64,000 nt of DNA. Source: a virus. Below, piece by piece: positions 1 through 8,400 of the stretch. The stretch's first letter is position 1; each line of letters begins with the position of its first letter. The position numbers were made by a program, and so were the translations under genes. Where the stretch lies: positions 41,182 through 105,181 of the IMG/VR virus record IMGVR_UViG_3300025853_000041; one strand, written 5' to 3'. A model generated the notes under the pieces. The model made no database searches, had not been told where the DNA came from, and saw only the letters and a list, made by a program, of their open reading frames with translations.

Positions 1-909
1 AAAGAAATTACACCTTACAAATATGAACCCAACCTTTTCACAAACAATAAAGCACACTTTGTATATGGTTCAGATAAGCATATAGGAGCTCTTACTAAAT
101 TAGACTCCATTTATCAGAACAAATATGATAGAAGTGTAATGAGAGAAAGAATAGTTTATGCTACTATTAAAAATATTGAGGAAAGTGTTGCTTTACATGG
201 AAAATTTGAAGCTTTATATATTATGGATTTTGGTGATGCTTTAGATGGGTATAATCAAAAGACCACAGGAGGACTAAGAGGAACATCCTCACACACACTA
301 CCTCAACAATTAAATAATAGAGAGCAACAAGATTTTTATGTAGAATTACATAGAGAGTTGTTTGATTTAATTGTAAAAGGAGAATATGCAGCAGAAATCT
401 ATTTTGTTGCCACAAGTAACTCAAATCATGGTGGAGACTTTGAATATGGAGCTATGAGACACCTTCAAACTTATTTGGAGTGTAAATACCCATTTATCAA
501 AACTTATGTCTCCTACCAGCCTTATAATCATTTTGTCTTTGGAGGTCATGCAATAGTTTTTGGTCATGGAAAAGATGATGAAGATATGAAGAATGGTTTA
601 CCTTTAGTTATTAATGATAAGGTCTCTACTGTTCTTTCTGATTATATTAGGGTAAATGAACTAGATAAATACAATGTTAGTGTCATAAGTGGAGATTTAC
701 ATCAATCAGCAGAAGGGTACGCTAAAAACTTTAGATATAAGAAAGTACTATCCCAATATGGTAGTAGTAAATGGATGCACACAAACTTTGGTTCAGGACA
801 ACCTGGGCTATCATCTGAGGTGTATGTTTACAATTCTAAAAAGATTTATAAAGAGGACGAATTCTTTGATATTGAAAATGAATCCAATACAGGGATAGAT
901 TTTAAATAA
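1..909 (+). CDS. Metallophosphoesterase-like protein, 5' end cut by window
   Basis: The frame is open from base 1, so the gene starts outside the window; the first in-frame ATG at 139 is internal, because the DxH motif lies before it. All calcineurin-like metal-binding motifs can be read in order: D-K-H at bases 73-81, GDALDG just after the internal ATG, a GNHE-like SNH, a single His in FGHG, and GDLH near the C-terminus. The family hydrolyses phosphodiesters or nucleic acids with a two-metal centre (SbcD/Mre11 and related enzymes). The gene sits just before a PD-(D/E)XK nuclease and the virion genes, so a role in DNA processing or packaging is possible but inferred. Substrate unknown. Confidence 0.75.
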   Translation, partial: KEITPYKYEPNLFTNNKAHFVYGSDKHIGALTKLDSIYQNKYDRSVMRERIVYATIKNIEESVALHGKFEALYIMDFGDALDGYNQKTTGGLRGTSSHTLPQQLNNREQQDFYVELHRELFDLIVKGEYAAEIYFVATSNSNHGGDFEYGAMRHLQTYLECKYPFIKTYVSYQPYNHFVFGGHAIVFGHGKDDEDMKNGLPLVINDKVSTVLSDYIRVNELDKYNVSVISGDLHQSAEGYAKNFRYKKVLSQYGSSKWMHTNFGSGQPGLSSEVYVYNSKKIYKEDEFFDIENESNTGIDFK

Positions 910-928
910 TTTTTATTATCTTTGTCAG

Positions 929-1639
929 ATGAATGAAAATAAAATCATTGGTTTCTTTAAAGATTTAGAATTTAATGAACCCAACCACATATATAGTGTA
1001 AATGGAAACAGGATTAAAAATTCTGTTTCCAAACTTATTAAAAGATTTGTCAAGAAAACAGATTTTGACGATATTGCTATAAGTATTGATAATAGAGATA
1101 GTCTTCCCAATGGGACTACCTCTATGATGTGGAAACTTAACTCTGAGGTGTCCTTATCTATTGGAACTGCAGCTCATTATTTTGGAGAGATGTATCCTTT
1201 CAATAAAATATTAAAACCTTCAAATGGTTATGAAGAGGCAATAGTTAAGTTTTGGAATGATTTACCTGACCATATAGTTCCTGTTGTAATGGAACTAAAG
1301 ATGTACCATAAAGACTATATGTTTGCAGGTACTGGGGATATTCTTCTATATAACACTAAGACAGGGCATTATATTATAGGAGATTACAAAACTAATAAAG
1401 ACCTCTTTAAGAATTTTAAAGAGCAAAGGATGTTAAAAATCTTTAAGGATTTATTAGACATGCCTATAAACCACTATCAATTACAACTTTCTTTCTACCA
1501 AATATTGTTTGAACAAACAGGATATACAGTAGAAGGAAGAAAAATTATTTGGTTAAAACCTAATGGAGAATATGAAATGTTTGACGCTCAGGATTATACA
1601 AATGAATTAAAAGAATATTTAAAATCAAATAAGGTATGA
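929..1639 (+). CDS. PD-(D/E)XK superfamily nuclease, RecB/Cas4-like
   Basis: A 236-residue protein with the motifs of RecB-family exonucleases: GTAAH (His83), Glu122, GTGD (Asp137), the catalytic D-Y-K at 152-154, and QLQLSFY at 184-190. These residues normally bind the metal and cut DNA. No iron-sulfur cysteine cluster is visible, so it is simpler than Cas4. It ends in TGA four bases into the next gene (ATGA overlap), so the two are probably translationally coupled. Such nucleases occur among crAss-like phage virion genes. The exact substrate (DNA ends, branched DNA) cannot be told from sequence. Confidence 0.8.
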   Translation: MNENKIIGFFKDLEFNEPNHIYSVNGNRIKNSVSKLIKRFVKKTDFDDIAISIDNRDSLPNGTTSMMWKLNSEVSLSIGTAAHYFGEMYPFNKILKPSNGYEEAIVKFWNDLPDHIVPVVMELKMYHKDYMFAGTGDILLYNTKTGHYIIGDYKTNKDLFKNFKEQRMLKIFKDLLDMPINHYQLQLSFYQILFEQTGYTVEGRKIIWLKPNGEYEMFDAQDYTNELKEYLKSNKV

Positions 1640-2163
1640 AATTAGAATATTATGTGGAGAAACTCCCACGTTTATTTTGGAGAGTCAAACAATTAGAAGT
1701 AGCCACAGGAGGAATAGAAGAGGGTAGTAAAAAGTTGATTCAATATACAGTAGATAACTACACAGCTTTATTAGCTGTGCCAACTCCTTCTGTAAATGAA
1801 TTTGCTTTTGTAAAGAATTCCCAGGGAACTAGTTGGCTTCCAGGGACACTAGGGGGAACATACTATGGTAAAGGGTTATATATATACAGTGGAGCTGATT
1901 GGGTAGAAGCTAATATAGAAATTAACACAGCTTTAGCAGACCTTTATAGAGAACACCAAGTAGAGTTTATTACTTCTGACATAGTATTAGAAGATTCAAC
2001 AACTTTTGATGGACAAATAGTTATTAAAAATGTTACAGAAGGTCCTTTAAATGTGAACACAGTAGCTTTAGATAAACTTGAAGGTTTAGACACTCAAATT
2101 ATATATGGGGGAGAATCTTTTACAATAAGAAAATATCAAATAAACGATTACAGAATAGTTTAA
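1636..2163 (+). CDS. Putative virion structural protein (fibre/head decoration-like)
   Basis: A 175-residue protein with no enzyme motif. The N-terminal 35 residues look helical. The middle (about 45-95) is Gly/Ser/Tyr-rich with a GLYIYSGADW segment like those in phage adhesin and head-fibre proteins, and the C-terminal third is predicted beta-rich with alternating hydrophobics. It overlaps the upstream nuclease by four bases and precedes connector genes, so a small virion protein is the most likely role. The family is not recognised with certainty. Confidence 0.5.
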   Translation: MKLEYYVEKLPRLFWRVKQLEVATGGIEEGSKKLIQYTVDNYTALLAVPTPSVNEFAFVKNSQGTSWLPGTLGGTYYGKGLYIYSGADWVEANIEINTALADLYREHQVEFITSDIVLEDSTTFDGQIVIKNVTEGPLNVNTVALDKLEGLDTQIIYGGESFTIRKYQINDYRIV

Positions 2164-2179
2164 AATAAAATAAGAAATT

Positions 2180-2974
2180 ATGACACTTATAAGAAATACA
2201 AACAATTGGATTGAACACGCTAAAGAGATTATCTTTGCAGAAGATGGTGTTCGTGTTAGTGTAGAGGCAAAGAATAAAGACCTACTTAAATTTGGTAGAA
2301 ATAGTCTAGTCAACACTTTAAAATCTACTATAATGACATTACCTGCTGGAATAGACAATGAAATCTTTGTGAATTCTAATTTAATAAATACAATGGTTTC
2401 AACCAATCCAGGAGATACCCAGACAGTAGAGCTTGAAGGGCATACAATAAGTGGTGGTTTATTTACATTTGTAGTTCAAAATGTTACTCTTACAGGTCAA
2501 ACACCAGTAGCTTTATCAACACCTCTTGCAAGAGTATCTAGAATTCGTAACAGACTTTCAGCTACTGATTTACTTGGGACTATTTATGTAACCGAGACTG
2601 ACACATTTTCAGCAGGTGGTGTTCCTAATACACCTTCAAAAGTACATATAATGGTGAATGCAGGGTTAAATAATTCAGAAAAAGCAGCCACCACCATATC
2701 TAATAACGATTATTGGTTAGTCACAAAATTTTATGGGGATTGTCTTGAAAAAACAGCTACCTATGGGACTGTACATTTTGAAGTCAGATTACCAGGGGGT
2801 GTTTTCTTTAATCTAGTAGATATAGCTGCATCAACAAATTTTTCTGGTGTACACTTTTTTGAACCCTATGTTATTATAAAACCAAATTCAGATGTGAGAT
2901 TAAGAGCATTATCGAGTGCTGTTGGAAAAGATTTTTCTGGGGGAATTCAAGGGGTTTTATTAACTGCACAATAA
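2180..2974 (+). CDS. Conserved virion structural protein
   Basis: A 264-residue, beta-rich, Asn/Thr/Ser-rich protein with no catalytic motif or signal peptide. The C-terminal half carries alternating hydrophobic strands and ends in GGIQGVLLTAQ, as in jelly-roll-like phage head or tail proteins. It lies between a small structural protein and the ring protein in the crAss-like virion cluster, which supports a structural role. Whether it belongs to the head exterior or the tail cannot be decided from sequence. Confidence 0.5.
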   Translation: MTLIRNTNNWIEHAKEIIFAEDGVRVSVEAKNKDLLKFGRNSLVNTLKSTIMTLPAGIDNEIFVNSNLINTMVSTNPGDTQTVELEGHTISGGLFTFVVQNVTLTGQTPVALSTPLARVSRIRNRLSATDLLGTIYVTETDTFSAGGVPNTPSKVHIMVNAGLNNSEKAATTISNNDYWLVTKFYGDCLEKTATYGTVHFEVRLPGGVFFNLVDIAASTNFSGVHFFEPYVIIKPNSDVRLRALSSAVGKDFSGGIQGVLLTAQ

Positions 2975-2998
2975 ATTATGAAAACAAAAAAATAAATT

Positions 2999-3769
2999 AT
3001 GATAATAAGAGAAATCATACAAAGGGTTCAGTCACTATACTCAAAAGGAGTACAGTCTGATGATAGTAGATTGTCTTCAAGACATGTTTACAATAAACTC
3101 TTATCCACAAGGGCTAAGATTTTAACACAAAAAATTAATAAGAGACAACCTATAAGTCAATGGGTATATCAAACTTTACCTTGTGTAGAGATGATTTCAG
3201 CTCTACCTTCTGAGTGCCCCTGTTTGCCTCCAGTTGGATGTAAGATTCTTAGAAGTAAATACCCATTACCAGCACCTTTAGTAGGGCATATGAATGGGCA
3301 TGTCTTACAATCAGTTACATCTATTGAAGGTAGTATAATATTTTCTGAGACCAATTGGGAGAAGAAAAAATATGCTGTTGGTAATAAATACACAGCAAAG
3401 AAACCTGATTTTTTTATAAGAAATAATTATCTGTATATTACAACTAAAACAGCTCCTAAAGTTATAGCAGTGACTGGTCTATTTAATGACCCACTTGAAG
3501 CAGCTAAGTATCCAAGTATTTGTGGTACAACAGATTGTAAAGATACAACTATTATTACAGAAAGTAAGTATGAAGAGCAAACAGGATATAAGCCTGAGGA
3601 TAATTGTCCTGAGTGTCTTAGTCCTTTAGATTTAGAGTTGCCTTTAGATAATGAAACAGTAGATACAGTAATAGAGATAGCAGTGATAGAACTTATTGAT
3701 AGATTTGTCCCTAATGTAGAGGACACTAGCAATAATAGTACTGACACACCAAAAGAACAAAGTAAATAA
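2999..3769 (+). CDS. Head-tail ring/connector protein (crAss-like)
   Basis: A 256-residue protein. The N-terminal 45 residues (IREIIQRVQSLYSKG, then SRHVYNKLLSTRA) form a helical segment that I recall as typical of crAss-like ring proteins below the portal. The middle is beta-rich; two Cys pairs (C-P-C near 72-75, C-P-E-C near 200) may be structural. The C-terminal segment SPLDLELPLDNETVD followed by a long helix is also characteristic. The tail end is acidic and Asn/Thr-rich. It overlaps the next start by one base (TAATG). The role as a connector is inferred from position and remembered family features. Confidence 0.55.
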   Translation: MIIREIIQRVQSLYSKGVQSDDSRLSSRHVYNKLLSTRAKILTQKINKRQPISQWVYQTLPCVEMISALPSECPCLPPVGCKILRSKYPLPAPLVGHMNGHVLQSVTSIEGSIIFSETNWEKKKYAVGNKYTAKKPDFFIRNNYLYITTKTAPKVIAVTGLFNDPLEAAKYPSICGTTDCKDTTIITESKYEEQTGYKPEDNCPECLSPLDLELPLDNETVDTVIEIAVIELIDRFVPNVEDTSNNSTDTPKEQSK

Positions 3770-4227
3770 TGAAAAATTTAAGAGAAAGTTATAAATTATA
3801 TAAAACCTTAGTAAACAATCCAATAGATATTAAAGACTATTTATTGTTAGCTGCCCAGTATAATTCTTTTTTGATAGAAAAAGTATTAGCTGGTAAAGAA
3901 GTTACCCTTCCTTCAAGAATGGGTACTTTATCAATTGTAGGCAGAAAACAAAAAATAAGATTTGATGAAGATGGAAAAGTAGTTGGTTTAGCCCCTGATT
4001 GGGTAAAAACTAAAGAATTGTGGTTAAATAATCCACAAGCTAAAAAAGAAAAGAAACTTCTCTACCATACCAATCCACATACAGATAATGTGAGGTATAA
4101 GTTTTTATGGTCAAAGAAAAATGTTGCAGTAGAGAATAAAACTCTATATTCATTAAGATTGACTAGAGATAACAAAAGAGCTGTACATAAAAAAATTATG
4201 GAGGGCACTTTATATAAAACAGTTTAA
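3769..4227 (+). CDS. IHF/HU-like protein of the virion module
   Basis: A 152-residue protein. Residues about 20-65 resemble the HU/IHF core: a helical pair, then KVLAGKEVTLPSRMGTLSIV, which matches the 'gG.v.l.gfGtf' turn of DNA-bending HU proteins. The C-terminal half is Lys-rich with a YKF-W segment and does not match HU. IHF-like proteins are a known conserved gene of crAss-like phages at this place. In this context it may be a structural ring component that re-uses the HU fold rather than a nucleoid protein. It starts on the stop of the preceding gene (TAATG). Confidence 0.6.
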   Translation: MKNLRESYKLYKTLVNNPIDIKDYLLLAAQYNSFLIEKVLAGKEVTLPSRMGTLSIVGRKQKIRFDEDGKVVGLAPDWVKTKELWLNNPQAKKEKKLLYHTNPHTDNVRYKFLWSKKNVAVENKTLYSLRLTRDNKRAVHKKIMEGTLYKTV

Positions 4228-4228
4228 A

Positions 4229-4489
4229 ATGGATGGACTAGAAAACAAAGAGGTAACAATTATTGGAAAAGACAATAGTACATTACCAGAAGGAGCAAAG
4301 GTAACAAAGAAAAGAGTTGATATTACAGTAGAACAGATTGAGAATGGATTTATTCTTAAGAAAAACTATGATATAAGCTATACTTTAGGTGGTAAACAAG
4401 ATTATTTATACTACTGTAAAAAAGTTTACAGTGAAGATAACCCTATTGAAATAAAAGAAGATAAAATGCTTGCAGATTATTTCGACTAA
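4229..4489 (+). CDS. Small conserved protein between connector genes
   Basis: An 86-residue acidic protein with predicted helix around residues 28-45 and the segment KKNYDISYTLGGKQDYLYYCKK. No known domain recognised. It starts two bases after the IHF-like gene and is followed by the P22-gp4-like gene, so it belongs to the virion transcription unit. A small connector or assembly factor is possible; function unknown. Confidence 0.55.
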   Translation: MDGLENKEVTIIGKDNSTLPEGAKVTKKRVDITVEQIENGFILKKNYDISYTLGGKQDYLYYCKKVYSEDNPIEIKEDKMLADYFD

Positions 4490-4501
4490 AAATATAAAAA
4501 G

Positions 4502-5413
4502 ATGAGTATGTTAAATTATGTAACTATTGACAGGATATTTTCCAAACTACACAGGGACTTAAGAGGTACTGAAACAAATGAAACTGATGTTATTGAATGG
4601 ATTGGGGAAGCTTTAGATTTCTTAAAAGTACCTCAAGTACTTGAAGAGAGGGTAGCTATTGTTACTGTATCTGATTATCACGCTGAGATACCTGATAATT
4701 TACATATGGTTACTCAGATAGCAAGAAATAATAGTTGGACAAAATCTTGTGCCTGTGAAGGAGCATGTGCTTGTACAACAGAAGAAACAGTGGTGGAAAC
4801 TGCTACTCCCTGTGACGAGGACCCATGTAATACTGTAAATCCAGAAATTACTTTAGATGATTGGTCCTATACAATCTGGACCAGTTCAGAGCTATACCAA
4901 AGAAATTATACTCCTGTCAGGCTTGCCACAGGAAGTTTTTTCAACAATTTAGTATGTAAAGAAAAAGATTTATCTCTATATTTGACCTGTGAGGATGAAT
5001 ATACCATTGTGGGTACTACTTGTAAGAGGCTTAGATTTAATTTTATTGAAGGTCAGGTAGCTATTTCTTATTTAAAGAATGTGGCAGATGAAGATACTGG
5101 ATATCCTTTAATACCTGAGAACATCTCTTATATAACAGCAATCACTTATTATATCAAGTGGAAGTTAGCTGAATTATTTGAATGGGCAGGCAGAGAAGGT
5201 TGGGCAGGTAAGGCAGAAAAAGCTGAACAAAGATGGCTTAAGTATGCAAGACAAGCAAAGAACCAACAAAAAATGCCAAAGACTTTAGATGAATATCAAA
5301 ATCTTTTAGAGCAAACACACTACTTAATTCCAAATCACAAGAGATATTATGGTTACTTTGGAAACTTAGGTAAAAGCCAAACAAGACAATTTAATAATTT
5401 TAATCGAGTATAA
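4502..5413 (+). CDS. P22 gp4-like tail accessory / tail tubular protein
   Basis: A 303-residue protein. The N-terminus (TIDRIFSKLHRDL, then VIEWIGEALDFLKVPQ) matches the helical start of P22 gp4 / T7 gp11-type proteins, which join the portal to the tail tube. A Cys-rich acidic loop lies at about 100-130 (CACEGACACTT, then CDEDPCN), with eight cysteines in some 30 residues; this is unusual and may bind metal or form disulfides. The C-terminal part has a Trp-rich helix (KWKLAELFEWAGREGW) and a Tyr/Asn-rich tail. Directly followed by the muzzle gene with a one-base overlap. Confidence 0.7.
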   Translation: MSMLNYVTIDRIFSKLHRDLRGTETNETDVIEWIGEALDFLKVPQVLEERVAIVTVSDYHAEIPDNLHMVTQIARNNSWTKSCACEGACACTTEETVVETATPCDEDPCNTVNPEITLDDWSYTIWTSSELYQRNYTPVRLATGSFFNNLVCKEKDLSLYLTCEDEYTIVGTTCKRLRFNFIEGQVAISYLKNVADEDTGYPLIPENISYITAITYYIKWKLAELFEWAGREGWAGKAEKAEQRWLKYARQAKNQQKMPKTLDEYQNLLEQTHYLIPNHKRYYGYFGNLGKSQTRQFNNFNRV

Positions 5414-8400
5414 TGGCAAAGAAAATAACAGAAACTGGTATAGGGCTACATTTAGATAGTGCTATCGTAGAAAGACCTAAAGGAACTTATAGATATGCCC
5501 TCAATGCAGTTATGGAAACTGACCTTGGGGACATTTCTCTTTTATCTAATGAAGAAAGTAATGAGCCCTGTGCCTATTTGCCACAAGGTTACACTCCTCT
5601 TGGAAAAGTTTATATTGGTGATAATAGAACTGCTATATTTTCAAAAAGTGCTGATGGTTTACTTGATGAGATAGGTATATTAGATAATGCTTGTACATAT
5701 ACTACACATGTAAATGGGGATTTAGGTTTTAGTATAAACCACCAGATAGATGCTACATACAGATTAAGAAGAGGATGTGAAACTACAATTTACTGGGTAG
5801 ATGGAAAGAACAATAAACCTATGTATTATGTATTTGAAAAACCTCAACAATTTAAAGATGGAGCTGGAGATTGGCTTAAAACAAAATTTGAACTTCAAAG
5901 AAGTTATAGAAAAGTACCAAAATTTGAAGATGTAATTTTACAGAATTCAGGTGGTGCTCTTCCTCCAGGGTCTTACAATATTGCAGTACAATATTTAGAT
6001 GAAAATCTCAATCCTACTGAGTGGATTGCCACATCAGAGGTAATTATTTGCTATGGGGATGATACCACAGAAGCATATTTAGAAATTGAAGGAGAGATTA
6101 ATATTGCAGAAGGAGCAGATGTAGAAGATTATAGAACTTTTGGAGATACAGATAAGTCTATAAAAGTAGTGATGGATAATTTAGATGAAACTTTTTTATA
6201 TTATCGATTAGCTTTTATAGGAGCAAACAATGGTAGTGGTCAAATTAATGAAATCCATTTTACTGAAAAACTGCCAACTCAAAACAATATTTTTATATAC
6301 ACTGGAACAAATTTTGAAACAGAGGGTACTCTTGAAGAGATAGCTGAATTCAACAGTATAATTGAATCAGCAGGAAGTATAGAACAAGCAGACAATATAT
6401 TAATTTTAGGTAACACTCAAGGAAAACAAATAAACTATTGTAATCTGCAAAGATATGCTTCTCGAATAAATACAGATTTGGTCACTAAAAAAGTGTTCAC
6501 AAATCAAATGGTTGATGAAGCTAATCCAAAATACCCAACAGCCAGATTTAATGGTGTAGGGTATCAGCCAGGGGAAATATACTCTTTAGGAGTTGTGTAT
6601 GTATTTGGAGATGGTACACAAACTCCTGTATATCATATTCCTGGAAAAAACCCTACTATTTTAGATTCAGGATTAAACAATGTCTCTCAAGATTTTGTTT
6701 TTGCTCCTGGAGAAAATGTATATCCTATGTCTCCTGATAATGAGAGTCTTAACAGTGTGTACAGTGATAATGATACTTGTTCAAATTCAGACTATTGGGG
6801 TACAGATTCCATAGGAGATGCACTAAAATTTTCAAAAGTAAGACACCACAGATTTCCAAAAAGAAGTGAGTTAGGTATTGATTTTGTAAATGTAGAAACT
6901 GTTATTGGTGGAGACACAACTTTTTACCAAGTCTCTTTAAATATAACTGGAAATTTAGTTACAAACTGGATTTGTGATGAGGCAGGGGTGACTGCTGGAA
7001 CATGTAGTGTAGTAGGAGAACAAGTACCTATGCCAACATTCCAAGCAAGAGTCACTTTTGATGTTGATGGTGTAACTGACTATTTAATTGTAAATATTAA
7101 TCCTTCAGATTATATTGAGTCAGGTTTGACTACTGCTATTAATATTACAGAATACTCAGACTATTATACCACACCTTTAATTACTATCACTAACATAGAA
7201 GAAAGTTTAGATGATGGCACAAGTGCAAGTATTGGAGTAAGTTCAGGAACAGGAGATGCAGAACATGGGCTTCTTAGTTATCAAGCTGCTTCAGGAACTG
7301 CTGTCTTTACAGCAGAAACAAAAATATATTCAACACAAATTTATGGGTTGAAATTTTCAAACATTGAATTACCACCTACTTCAGTAACAAATGGAGAGAA
7401 AATTATTGGTTATTATATTGTTAGAAATGAGAGAACCGAAGAAGAAAAAACTATTTTAGACACTGCTGTTTTAACTCCTTCTACTATCAACGAAAAATAT
7501 ATTGCTCATGGATTACTATATCCTGAGTTTGGGACACTTGATAGAAAAATCTCAGATAGGGTATTTGGATTAATCTCACCTGAATTTCTTTTTGAAGGTA
7601 AGAAATATCCTGAGTTCACTAGCTTAAAACAAGAAGGTAGATTCAGTGTTATTGACAGACTAAAAAGTAAATCGAGATATCTTGATATCACTGATGGGAG
7701 TAGTTATGATTCTTCAGTACATAAAAGTGGTGGAGGTAAAGATAAAGATGGTTGGTCAATAAAAGCCATCACAAGAGATAATATAACAGAATTTGAAAAA
7801 GTATATGATGATTTCAACTTAGTACAAGATGATGTAGAAGATATTTTTTATTTAGATGCTTTACAAAGTCGAGACATTGAAGATGATTCTTTTTCTGTAT
7901 TTAATATTGCAGGAGACAACAAAGTGGGTATTTTACAATTAAAAGAAGACACTAGTGCTGTAATTGATAACACTCTCCCTTATGTATATTTAGAAAGACC
8001 AATTGCAGATTCTTATTCTACATTTAGGTCACTTCCTTATTATAAGGTTAGTCAAAACCTTCATGAATTTTATTTAGCTGATGGTGAGACATATGACCCA
8101 GCTAGTGCTGAAGCCACTTTATTTAATGGTGATACTTATATTACAGCTTTGAGATATTTGAATACAGTATGGTGGGACAATAGAGTAGCTAAAAGAGCAG
8201 GAAGAACTTCTGTTTGGGATTACATTATTGGAGCTATTTTACTTGTAATAGGGACTATCTTACTAATATTTGGTGGGTCTGGAGCTCTTGTTATAGGAGC
8301 TGGTATCGCAATTATAGGAGGTTCATCCTTATTTGTTTCATCAGGTATCAGAAGAGATGCTTTGGTAAGAGCTTATTATGATGAGTATGATAAAGGACTT

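Noticed and set aside
917-924. TATCTTTG, a match to the Bacteroides -7 promoter pattern TAnnTTTG
   Set aside because: There is no TTTG at the -33 spacing, and transcription would start on the next gene's ATG; probably chance in AT-rich DNA.
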